The position numbers and the translations under genes were made by a program. The notes under the pieces are model-generated. The model was given only the letters and a program-made list of their open reading frames with translations, was not told where the DNA came from and searched no databases. This document shows positions 1 through 5,158 of a stretch of 7,941 nucleotides of DNA, one piece after another (position 1 is the first letter of the stretch; every line of letters begins with the position of its first letter). Source of the stretch: an uncultured Calothrix sp. (lineage in GTDB: Bacteria > Cyanobacteriota > Cyanobacteriia > Cyanobacteriales > Nostocaceae); NCBI GenBank assembly GCA_937884685.1, contig CAKZYM010000457.1, positions 1-7,941 on the forward strand. The letters are read 5' to 3'.

Positions 1-1277
1 CGGGAATTTAAATCATCTAGTGCATTGAGCAAATATGGTTCAACCTTTGGCTCGTTTAAATCTTGGCGAAGCTGTGATAATGAAACTTTATGGGTATAAC
101 GTGCTAATTTTTGGATAACTTTTTTTTCTAATTTAGATAATTTGTTTATTTCTTCTATTAACAATTTTTGAACATCTTTAAGAATAAACTTGCTAGTCGT
201 TAATTCTTTTAAATACCTAGCAATATTACCTTCAAAATATTTTAAAATCTGATTAGAAGCACTTTTTAATGCCAGTGGATTTCCACCATAGTAATCAACT
301 AAATGTACCCAATGTTCTTGCGAGCCTCTATAAATACCTCCTTGAGCAAATATTTTTTTAATCTCGTCAACCTGTAAATTATTAAGCCGTTTTGAATATA
401 GATTTTTATCTTCTAGAGTATCAACTAAATTAGGTTTATTACGAGTAGTTAGTATCACATTACTTTGATGCTTACTTTCTAAAAATATTCGTAGAAAATC
501 CTCATAAGCAGTATCTTCACCATCATGATTGTTCATAACGGTTTCAAAACCATCGAAAATCAACAAACAACGATGATGCTGAAGCTTTTCTAAAAACAAA
601 TCAATTAAGCTATACAGACTTGTAGGTAAATTATTCTTATTATCAACATTTGTCGGAAACTTATTAAGTACGCTTATTAATAATTCTTCAAGAGTAGGAG
701 CTTGACGTAGTGACTTCCAAATGACAAAATCAAATCTGCTTTTGAGCGAATGTGCTAATCTAATAGCTGTTGCAGTTTTACCGATTCCTACTGTACCAAA
801 TAGAGCTACCACTTTAGTGCGATACGCAGGATGCGTGACGCTTTGCGTATCGCAAATAATTTTGGATTCGAGTTGAGCGATTTCTTGAGTACGTCCGTAA
901 AAATTTGAGATATCCGGAATATTGATGTGGGTAGGAGAGGAAGAAATATTTGCCCATTTAGATTGACTAGACTTATTATATTTACATAAATCTGCATGAG
1001 CGTAATCACCTTCACTCAGAGATAGTTGCAAAGCCTGAAAAACATGGTCTATAGAGCGATAATCAACCCCAGTCTGGCATTGCAATATTTTTCTAACAGT
1101 AATAGGATGAATACCATCCGATTCTACTAACTGGACCTTCCGGGCTATAGCGCTCGCTCCGTAGCGCATTCTGGTTTGAGCTTCCAACTTTTGAATGCAG
1201 TTGTTAAGTTTTTGCAATCCCTCGTTAGTAAGAACAAAACCGCGATAACGCTTCGTTTGTGAATGAACCTGTGTCAT
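1..1277 (-). CDS. STAND/NB-ARC-type P-loop ATPase with HTH-like N-terminus, 3' end outside window
   Basis: I translated this frame by hand: it is open from ATG (1275-1277) to the window edge, 425 codons, with no stop or frameshift. Residues about 10-92 look like the helix-turn-helix-type domain that precedes NB-ARC domains in cyanobacterial proteins (GFVLTNEGLQKL near 13-24, a TVRKIL helix near 60-65). The nucleotide-binding domain begins at FYGRTQEI (127-133). It has Walker A GTVGIGKT (161-168), Walker B CLLIFD (237-242), a sensor-like ILTTRN (275-280) and GGNPLAL (331-337), which matches the GxP motif of STAND/AP-ATPases. Residues 370-425 begin the winged-helix region. STAND ATPases act as ligand-triggered oligomerising switches in signalling or defence; the partner and output here are unknown because the C-terminal part (often TPR or WD40 repeats) is missing. 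AGGG at 1285-1288, 7 nt before ATG, supports the start. Residues 142-154 are encoded by a palindromic repeat. Family call is firm; role is not. Confidence 0.88.
   Translation of the reverse strand, partial: MTQVHSQTKRYRGFVLTNEGLQKLNNCIQKLEAQTRMRYGASAIARKVQLVESDGIHPITVRKILQCQTGVDYRSIDHVFQALQLSLSEGDYAHADLCKYNKSSQSKWANISSSPTHINIPDISNFYGRTQEIAQLESKIICDTQSVTHPAYRTKVVALFGTVGIGKTATAIRLAHSLKSRFDFVIWKSLRQAPTLEELLISVLNKFPTNVDNKNNLPTSLYSLIDLFLEKLQHHRCLLIFDGFETVMNNHDGEDTAYEDFLRIFLESKHQSNVILTTRNKPNLVDTLEDKNLYSKRLNNLQVDEIKKIFAQGGIYRGSQEHWVHLVDYYGGNPLALKSASNQILKYFEGNIARYLKELTTSKFILKDVQKLLIEEINKLSKLEKKVIQKLARYTHKVSLSQLRQDLNEPKVEPYLLNALDDLNS
818..854. repeat. Small palindromic repeat inside the STAND coding sequence
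   Basis: Perfect 11-bp inverted arms, TGCGATACGCA at 818-828 and TGCGTATCGCA at 844-854, enclose a 15-base loop. The loop itself contains a nested GCGT-G-ACGC stem (833-841). The GATACGC/GCGTATC composition resembles short dispersed palindromic repeats common in filamentous cyanobacteria. It is translated in frame as residues 142-154 of the STAND protein, between the GRTQEI motif and the P-loop strand, where I recall relatives having a spacer several residues shorter. The structure is seen directly; its identity as a dispersed element is inference. Confidence 0.7.
1150..1167. repeat. Short GC-rich inverted repeat in the HTH-like region of the STAND gene
   Basis: GCGCT (1150-1154) and AGCGC (1163-1167) flank CGCTCCGT. 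The composition stands out from the A+T-rich surroundings and resembles a short repeat core seen often in Nostocales genomes. It encodes residues 37-43 (MRYGASA). It could also be ordinary coding sequence. Confidence 0.4.
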
Positions 1278-1284
1278 TTGGATA

Positions 1285-1288
1285 CCCT
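1285..1288 (-). promoter_or_regulatory. Shine-Dalgarno-like AGGG before the STAND start codon
   Basis: AGGG on the minus strand lies 7 bases upstream of the ATG at 1275-1277. It is one of the few plausible ribosome binding sites in this window, and it supports the chosen start. Confidence 0.5.
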
Positions 1289-1345
1289 GTCAGCCTGTTA
1301 TTTGTCTGCTGTTCAGTATCATGCCAATAAACCCATTCCTAAGTC

Positions 1346-1374
1346 ATTATCTTCTACGGCAAATTAGTTTCCAA
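1346..1374 (-). promoter_or_regulatory. Putative sigma-70-type promoter for the STAND ATPase gene
   Basis: Read on the minus strand: TTGGAA (1369-1374, 4 of 6 matches to the -35 consensus), a 17-base spacer, then GATAAT (1346-1351, 5 of 6 matches to the -10). This gives a leader of about 60 bases before the ATG at 1277. The -35 ends 2 bases from the first codon of the truncated four-helix-bundle frame on the other strand. Prediction only. Confidence 0.5.
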
Positions 1375-1376
1375 TT

Positions 1377-1697
1377 TTGGAAAAATTAAGTCAAAGAAAC
1401 TTTGATGATGCTGGGAAGATTTTATCCAAACAATTATTGAAAAGCGGTACATCGATTGGGGCTAATTGTGCTGAGGCTATTTATGCACAATCTAATAAAG
1501 ATTTTATTAATAAATATTCTATTGCTCTTAAAGAAGCAAGCGAAAGTAAATATTGGATGGAGTTAATGATTAAATCCAATTTAGTTAGTAGCCAAAAATT
1601 TAGTCTGATGATTGAAGAAGTTGAAATCATTATCAGAATATTAATAGCAATTATAAAAAAACTCAAAATAAAAGAACTTGAACTGAGTAAGGGGTGA
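1377..1697 (+). CDS. Four-helix bundle protein (S23/TIGR02436-like), N-terminally truncated, possibly a pseudogene
   Basis: The 106-residue frame carries the family core LSKQLLKSGTSIGAN (16-30), then an A-Q-S-x-K-D-F segment and SIALKEASESKYW (near 48-60), followed by a last long helix rich in Ile and Lys. Homologues are small helical bundle proteins first noted as ORFs in 23S rRNA intervening sequences and now known as scattered genes; their function is unclear. Relatives usually have about 30 residues before the LSKQLL motif, whereas this frame has 15. The only available start is TTG (1377-1379), there is no ribosome binding site, and an in-frame TAG lies at 1365-1367. I found no recognisable first helix in the other frames upstream. 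The stop TGA falls in the second unit of a heptamer array, so the tail ELSKG is partly repeat-encoded. A real but 5'-damaged gene is most likely; a shortened working protein starting at TTG is possible. Confidence 0.7.
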   Translation: MEKLSQRNFDDAGKILSKQLLKSGTSIGANCAEAIYAQSNKDFINKYSIALKEASESKYWMELMIKSNLVSSQKFSLMIEEVEIIIRILIAIIKKLKIKELELSKG

Positions 1698-1747
1698 GGG
1701 GTAAAAGGTAAGGGGTAAGGGGTAAGAGGTAAGGAGTGGAGAGTAAT
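1685..1747. repeat. Heptamer tandem array, consensus RGGTAAG, about nine units
   Basis: Nine consecutive 7-base units can be counted, e.g. GGGTGAG 1692-1698, AGGTAAG 1706-1712, GGGTAAG 1713-1719 and 1720-1726, AGGTAAG 1727-1733, with degenerate units at both ends. It matches the STRR type of repeat known in heterocystous cyanobacteria. It overlaps the last codons and the stop of the four-helix-bundle gene, and is complementary in sense to the array at 1803-1893. Confidence 0.9.
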
Positions 1748-1802
1748 AGATGAAACTAAAATGGAATCATTATTATAAAATTTTAACAAAATAAGATGAT
1801 AT

Positions 1803-1893
1803 TTACCTATTACTTATTACCCATTACCTATTACCTATTACCTCTTACCTCTTACCTCTTACCTATTACCTATTACCTCTTACCTATTACCTA
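1803..1893. repeat. Heptamer tandem array, consensus TTACCTM, thirteen units
   Basis: Thirteen unbroken 7-base units run from 1803 to 1893 (TTACCTA or TTACCTC, with variants TTACTTA and TTACCCA at units 2 and 3). The reverse complement, TAGGTAA/GAGGTAA, is the same repeat family as 1685-1747, so the two arrays are inverted relative to each other around a 55-base centre. The last three bases of the final unit (CTA) are the stop codon, TAG on the minus strand, of the DUF5895-like gene. A transcript could fold into a long imperfect stem. Confidence 0.93.
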
Positions 1894-2772
1894 ATATGGT
1901 GGATACCCAAAATCATCTTCGTCTGGGTAAACGTAGGAGCTAGAAACCCCAGCTGCAACCATTGGACGAGGTGTTTCTGTTTTTACGGGTTCCTTGGCAA
2001 AATCTTTGTATTCTTCAAAGTTCTTGGAGATTAATTCTGACTCTTTTGAGTCTGAAGCAATCAGATAGTTAGTTAATGTGGAAACTGTAGGGTGCTTGTA
2101 GTCTACAGTTGCAGCAACTAAGACAGTATTTGTGGCAATTCCTCTTTCTTCACATTCAATTATTGGCGAGAAAATACCGTGAGCATGAAATAATGGGCCT
2201 TTCGGAGTTGCAGCTTGTCTGCGGTATCCTGCATAAGCTCTTTCTAATTCAGCAACAAATCCCCCTATTGCTCTTCCTTGCTGATATTCACAATAAGACT
2301 TACTAAAACTTGCTCCAGCCGCACCATTCAAAGTTAGTTGTAAAGGTGATTCATGTAAAAAATTCTTGTCGTTTCCTGCCAAAAAAATAAGATAGCGAGT
2401 AAAAGTTTTAAATTTAAGTTTGTCTGCTAAAAAAGCATCATAATTATCTCTAAGAGTTCCTAACTTTGCACCTGTTTCTCGGTCTTTTACCGATAAAGGA
2501 CCTCGACGTACTATTACTATATTTGGAGTTGTACTAATATAAACTGTCTCAACCCCAGAACTAAAGTGATGTTCTACCTGTTGCCAATTGTCATCCGGTA
2601 CAAAGCCGACAGCACGGGCATTTTCTAGCTTAATTGCCAAACCGTAGGAGCTTAGACCCTCGGTGTCATTCATGTCGTACTTCGGGTTAATCATTTGACA
2701 CCAAGTGACGATACGAGAAGGTGGTGCATTGAACTTCTCGTCCTCAAAGTCGAATTTTGCAGATGCTTTCAT
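1891..2772 (-). CDS. Cyanobacterial conserved protein, probably DUF5895 family
   Basis: A complete 293-residue frame starting MKASAKFDFEDEKF. I recognise the pattern of a cyanobacterial protein of unknown function that I believe is DUF5895; the name is from memory. Visible conserved-looking blocks are APPSRIVTWCQMINP (16-30), GLAIKLENARAVGFVPD (44-60), VKDRETGAKLGTL (95-107), FKTFTRYLIFL (121-131), LTLNGAAGASF (146-156) and KGPLFHAHGIF (191-201). There is no signal peptide, membrane segment or known catalytic motif. The tail from about 260 is low in complexity, rich in Pro and Ser, and ends in an acidic-aromatic tip (PDEDDFGYPPY). No Shine-Dalgarno is evident, but the start fits the expected family N-terminus. 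It is the downstream neighbour of the M50 gene on the same strand, 844 bases away, so probably separately transcribed. Its stop lies within a heptamer array. Function unknown. Confidence 0.85.
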   Translation of the reverse strand: MKASAKFDFEDEKFNAPPSRIVTWCQMINPKYDMNDTEGLSSYGLAIKLENARAVGFVPDDNWQQVEHHFSSGVETVYISTTPNIVIVRRGPLSVKDRETGAKLGTLRDNYDAFLADKLKFKTFTRYLIFLAGNDKNFLHESPLQLTLNGAAGASFSKSYCEYQQGRAIGGFVAELERAYAGYRRQAATPKGPLFHAHGIFSPIIECEERGIATNTVLVAATVDYKHPTVSTLTNYLIASDSKESELISKNFEEYKDFAKEPVKTETPRPMVAAGVSSSYVYPDEDDFGYPPY

Positions 2773-2874
2773 CAGTATATGCGCGGTTGTCGATTTGTAC
2801 TTTTAAATTTGATTCGGTTGGGTCTAAATTGAGTGCGAGGAGTGGATTTAAATTTTAGGCATACTAAAGCTGAT

Positions 2875-2917
2875 GCCAAGCTTCACGTGAAGTCTGGCGG
2901 AAGAATCCTCTTTCGCC
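2875..2917. repeat. Composite palindromic element, two overlapping hairpins
   Basis: The first hairpin, 2875-2898, is centred on the perfect palindrome CTTCACGTGAAG (2881-2892), with outer GCCA/TGGC pairing. The second, 2896-2917, has a 9-pair stem (2896-2904 with 2909-2917, one G-T pair) and loop ATCC. They share GGC at 2896-2898, so the two are alternatives. GCTTCAC recurs at 2920-2926. No T-run follows on either strand, so it does not look like an intrinsic terminator. A small dispersed repeat or an RNA structure in the leader of the minus-strand gene is more likely. Confidence 0.5.
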
Positions 2918-2936
2918 GAGCTTCACCGAAACCGAG

Positions 2937-2953
2937 AATCAATTAAATTGATT
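2937..2953. repeat. 17-bp A+T palindrome
   Basis: AATCAATT-A-AATTGATT is a perfect inverted repeat with 8-bp arms. It could be an operator or a chance A+T palindrome; no regulator site is recognised. Confidence 0.35.
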
Positions 2954-3439
2954 TAATAAACGATCATGATTATTTATTTATCATTTTGATGGGGCATTAC
3001 GCATCTACCTGAAGCAGTTTTTAACAAGAACTTTACGTTTACAGTGATATTCTAAGAATAATTTTATGGTTAATAATTCAAGACAAAGGATAAAACTGGT
3101 AATTTAAATTACTAAGCTTGTTGATAAATAATCGGCTCCGTTCATATCCTCTAAAGATTGAAATTCCTTTCCTAGTAGCCTCTGAGATTGAAAATGTACT
3201 AGAAAATAATTATCACAGAATAGTCAAATTATTTACAGTCTATTTCTTGTCTAATTATTCATGTATAAAAGGTTATATTTATAAAAGTTAATAGTAAAAT
3301 ATACCAATATTCTTCAGCATCATCATCTGATAACATTTTTTGGGTGTTGATATTTTGGGTCTTATATAAAAACACAAAATTTTATTTTGTCTTTCTCCTT
3401 CAAGGAGTGAGGAGAAGTGTCGTTTTAGGAATTAATTTA

Positions 3440-3517
3440 ATGGAAAGTTCTTCTTTAAGAGGATTTACAGCGATTTTTCGACTGTTTTCTTCAGCTCCTT
3501 CGCCTTTTATGAAGTAA
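3440..3517 (+). CDS. Possible micro-ORF of 25 codons, unconfirmed
   Basis: ATG at 3440 runs 25 codons to TAA, preceded by AGGA at 3427-3430, 9 bases from the start. The peptide starts MESSSLRGFTAIFRLF and ends SAPSPFMK; it is basic and moderately hydrophobic. I recognise no family, and it does not match cyanobacterial signal peptides such as PatS (RGSGR). The upstream hairpins (3374-3416) could be a leader. An ORF this short in A+T-rich DNA may be chance. Confidence 0.15.
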   Translation: MESSSLRGFTAIFRLFSSAPSPFMK

Positions 3518-3577
3518 GTTAGCACAAATAAACTCAACTATTTCACAGAACGTAAATTGGCTTAAAACCATTATTAT

Positions 3578-3598
3578 CCCTACTTCCTACTCCCCACA
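3578..3598. repeat. Three degenerate heptamers near the 3' end of the M50 gene
   Basis: CCCTACT, TCCTACT and CCCCACA are consecutive 7-base units beginning 19 bases downstream (on the minus strand) of the M50 stop codon. This resembles the end of a decayed STRR array of a different unit family from 1685-1893. Confidence 0.4.
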
Positions 3599-3616
3599 TT
3601 TATAAAACCAGATTTA

Positions 3617-4357
3617 TTAATTTGAGAAATAAGCAATACGAAGGCTCTGTAATAAAAGAAAAACTGATGCAAGCGTTATCAAAATTCCCCAAAACCAATG
3701 GGGTAATATCAATATTTTGGCAATTTTTGCAGTGTCAGAATAACCATTATAGTAACGAAAAACATAATCAAAATCACGAAAGGTACTAATACAAGCCTGC
3801 ACTCCAAGAAACTGAATTGCAAAGACTTTGATTTCTGGAGATGCTTCTAATCCAATTGCCAATATTATTAAACCAAGTAGAGTAATTAGTAAAATTCCCA
3901 CTCCGGTTCGTACCCAAATCAGAACCGAAATTAACATAAAGCTGCCCAAAATAATTAAAAGTTGCTGTGATGTTTGCCAACTACGGGAAGCCAAAATAAA
4001 ACCAGCACCAATTATCGGAGGTCCCATTGGACCAGCAGCAGAAACAAGTACTTTACCAATTGGACCAAGAAATAACGAACCGCGATATTCATACATCGCT
4101 AATCCATTACCATTAGCAAAAATTTCTAACTTTTTAAAATTTGCTCCTAGCATCACAGCCATTAAACCATGTGCCATTTCGTGGTACCAAGTTGATAGCA
4201 AAGTTAAGGGATAAAGAATTATTTTACCGCTGGGTATTTGCCACATAATTCCGGTAATTATCGCAATTCCAACTAATAATATTAATCCCGTGCGGTCATT
4301 TGACATCAAATTTGCATTTTGAGATGAACTAGTAAATATATTTAAAAATTGATTCAT
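3617..4357 (-). CDS. M50-family (M50B-like) membrane metallopeptidase
   Basis: 246 residues. The zinc-binding HExxH motif is HEMAH at 59-63, placed as usual in a hydrophobic segment (about 45-72). SAAGPMGPP (106-114) follows, and FRDFDYVF (193-200) carries the aspartates (195, 197) likely to include the third metal ligand. Strongly hydrophobic stretches lie near 24-40, 45-72, 100-125, 132-150, 153-172 and 218-240, so it is an integral inner-membrane or thylakoid protein of about six segments. M50 enzymes are intramembrane or membrane-associated zinc proteases; this compact form lacks a PDZ domain, unlike RseP-type site-2 proteases, and its substrate is unknown. The first 20 residues are polar and Asn/Ser-rich. 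The gene is divergent from the acpH-like gene, with 126 bases between starts. No Shine-Dalgarno precedes the ATG. The family is clear; activity is inferred from the intact motif. Confidence 0.88.
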   Translation of the reverse strand: MNQFLNIFTSSSQNANLMSNDRTGLILLVGIAIITGIMWQIPSGKIILYPLTLLSTWYHEMAHGLMAVMLGANFKKLEIFANGNGLAMYEYRGSLFLGPIGKVLVSAAGPMGPPIIGAGFILASRSWQTSQQLLIILGSFMLISVLIWVRTGVGILLITLLGLIILAIGLEASPEIKVFAIQFLGVQACISTFRDFDYVFRYYNGYSDTAKIAKILILPHWFWGILITLASVFLLLQSLRIAYFSN

Positions 4358-4483
4358 ATTTTAGCTATATTCTTAATTTCAGTATTATCACTAATTAATT
4401 TATAATATCGTTTGTGAAACTATTAAAGTTAGCAGGATTACATTGTATTAAAGTTTTACTATGTTATTTAACGTCTTTTCAAA
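4358..4483. promoter_or_regulatory. Shared divergent promoter region of the M50 and acpH-like genes
   Basis: The 126 bases between two divergent start codons must hold both promoters. TTTATAATA at 4399-4407 gives TATAAT (4401-4406) on the plus strand and TATAAA (4399-4404) on the minus strand, so one site could be a -10 for either gene. Properly spaced -35 matches are weak (TTCAGT at 4378-4383 for plus; TTTAAT at 4422-4427 for minus). Neither start has an obvious Shine-Dalgarno. Confidence 0.4.
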
Positions 4484-5062
4484 ATGAATTATCTAGCTCA
4501 TCTATTTTTATCAGATGGTACACCAGAGTCTTTGATAGGAAATCTTTTAGGAGATTTTGTCAAAGGTTCGATAGAAAATATTTATTCACTTAAAATAATT
4601 GAAGGAATTTACTTGCATCGAAAAATTGATAGTTTTACCGATTCTCATCCAATATTCCGGTCAAGTAAAAGGCTAATCGGTGTCGATAGACGCAGATTTT
4701 CTGGAATAATGATTGATGTATTTTACGACCATTTTTTAGCAAAGAATTGGTCTAACTATTCGTCTATTCCACTTGCTGAATTTACAAATAATGTTTATCA
4801 AGTATTACTAGAAAATCAAAAAATACTTCCTGATAGATTAAAAAATATTCTTCCAGACATGATTGCTCATGATTGGCTGGCTTCATATAGAGAAACGTCT
4901 ACGATTGATAGAGCTATTAATGGAATTTCTCGTAGAATCAAAAGAAAAAATAATTTATTTGGTGGAGTCGAAGAACTATTTTTAAATTATCAGCAACTTC
5001 AAGCTGATTTTTCAATATTTTTTCCCGAACTTATTAATTATAGTTTGACAGCAAGCAGTTAA
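4484..5062 (+). CDS. acpH: Acyl-carrier-protein phosphodiesterase (AcpH-like)
   Basis: 192 residues, almost the length of E. coli AcpH (193). The whole family pattern is visible: the start MNYLAHLFLS, GNLLGDFVKG (19-28), HRKID (45-49) with a second Asp at 53, D78 and YDHFLAKNW (81-89), HDW (129-131) and SYRE (134-137). AcpH removes the 4'-phosphopantetheine group from holo-acyl carrier protein to give apo-ACP, a metal-dependent reaction in the cytosol. The His/Asp residues listed are the likely metal and catalytic set. In cyanobacteria the carrier substrate could be fatty-acid ACP or carrier domains of PKS/NRPS; nothing nearby decides this. The gene appears monocistronic, divergent from the M50 gene and 96 bases before the Uma2 gene on the same strand. 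The stop codon is part of a 6-bp hairpin. The start is preferred because the conserved NYLAHL motif begins immediately. Confidence 0.9.
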   Translation: MNYLAHLFLSDGTPESLIGNLLGDFVKGSIENIYSLKIIEGIYLHRKIDSFTDSHPIFRSSKRLIGVDRRRFSGIMIDVFYDHFLAKNWSNYSSIPLAEFTNNVYQVLLENQKILPDRLKNILPDMIAHDWLASYRETSTIDRAINGISRRIKRKNNLFGGVEELFLNYQQLQADFSIFFPELINYSLTASS

Positions 5063-5075
5063 CAGTTCTCTGTTA
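5060..5075 (+). terminator. Small hairpin over the acpH-like stop codon
   Basis: TAACAG (5060-5065) pairs with CTGTTA (5070-5075) around loop TTCT, so the TAA stop is in the stem. There is no T-run and the stem is short, so a terminator role is weak. It also looks like a remnant of an AACAGTT-type repeat. Confidence 0.25.
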
Positions 5076-5079
5076 TAGG

Positions 5080-5111
5080 TTGAAATATACCACTATCAAC
5101 TAACTTATAAT
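5080..5111 (+). promoter_or_regulatory. Weak candidate promoter for the Uma2 gene
   Basis: TTGAAA (5080-5085) and TATAAT (5106-5111) are good hexamers, but the 20-base spacer is longer than optimal. The leader to the ATG at 5159 would be about 40 bases. Confidence 0.3.
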
Positions 5112-5158
5112 TTCACTGTCATAATAAGGTTAACTATTATCGGCTCAAACTAATTATT

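Larger units (their letters stand above)
2773..3616. other. 844-base stretch with no confident gene
   Basis: This lies between the starts of the DUF5895-like gene and the end of the M50 gene. It holds a GC-richer hairpin cluster (2875-2917), a 17-bp A+T palindrome (2937-2953), a small A+T hairpin (ACAAAAT/ATTTTGT, 3374-3390), overlapping short inverted repeats (CTCCTT-C-AAGGAG, 3395-3407; TTCTCC/GGAGAA, 3393-3416), a weak 25-codon ORF (3440-3517) and three degenerate heptamers (3578-3598). I see no tRNA, rRNA or recognisable RNA family. The part nearest 2772 must contain the promoter of the DUF5895-like gene, but no clear -35/-10 pair stands out. Confidence 0.6.

Noticed and set aside
806..1015. 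Short minus-strand ORF suggesting a frameshift in the STAND gene
   Set aside because: The main frame reads without a stop through this region with conserved motifs on both sides; the short frame is a shadow.
1377..1697. Four-helix-bundle protein as an accessory protein (Avd-like) of a diversity-generating retroelement
   Set aside because: No reverse transcriptase, template repeat or variable repeat is visible, and the frame is truncated.
1481..1789. Minus-strand ORF across the four-helix-bundle gene and the left heptamer array
   Set aside because: Its Leu/Pro/Thr-rich part is a translation of the tandem repeat, and the rest is the antisense of a recognised gene.
2109..2306. Plus-strand ORF inside the DUF5895-like gene
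   Set aside because: Antisense shadow of a longer, recognisable coding frame.
3149..3193. Two CCTCT...GATTGAAA segments resembling the ends of CRISPR repeats
   Set aside because: Only two imperfect short copies 30 bases apart, with no full repeat of about 36 bases, no further units and no cas genes.
3786..4214. ORFs in other frames across the M50 gene
   Set aside because: They lie entirely within a well-supported membrane protease and resemble no family.
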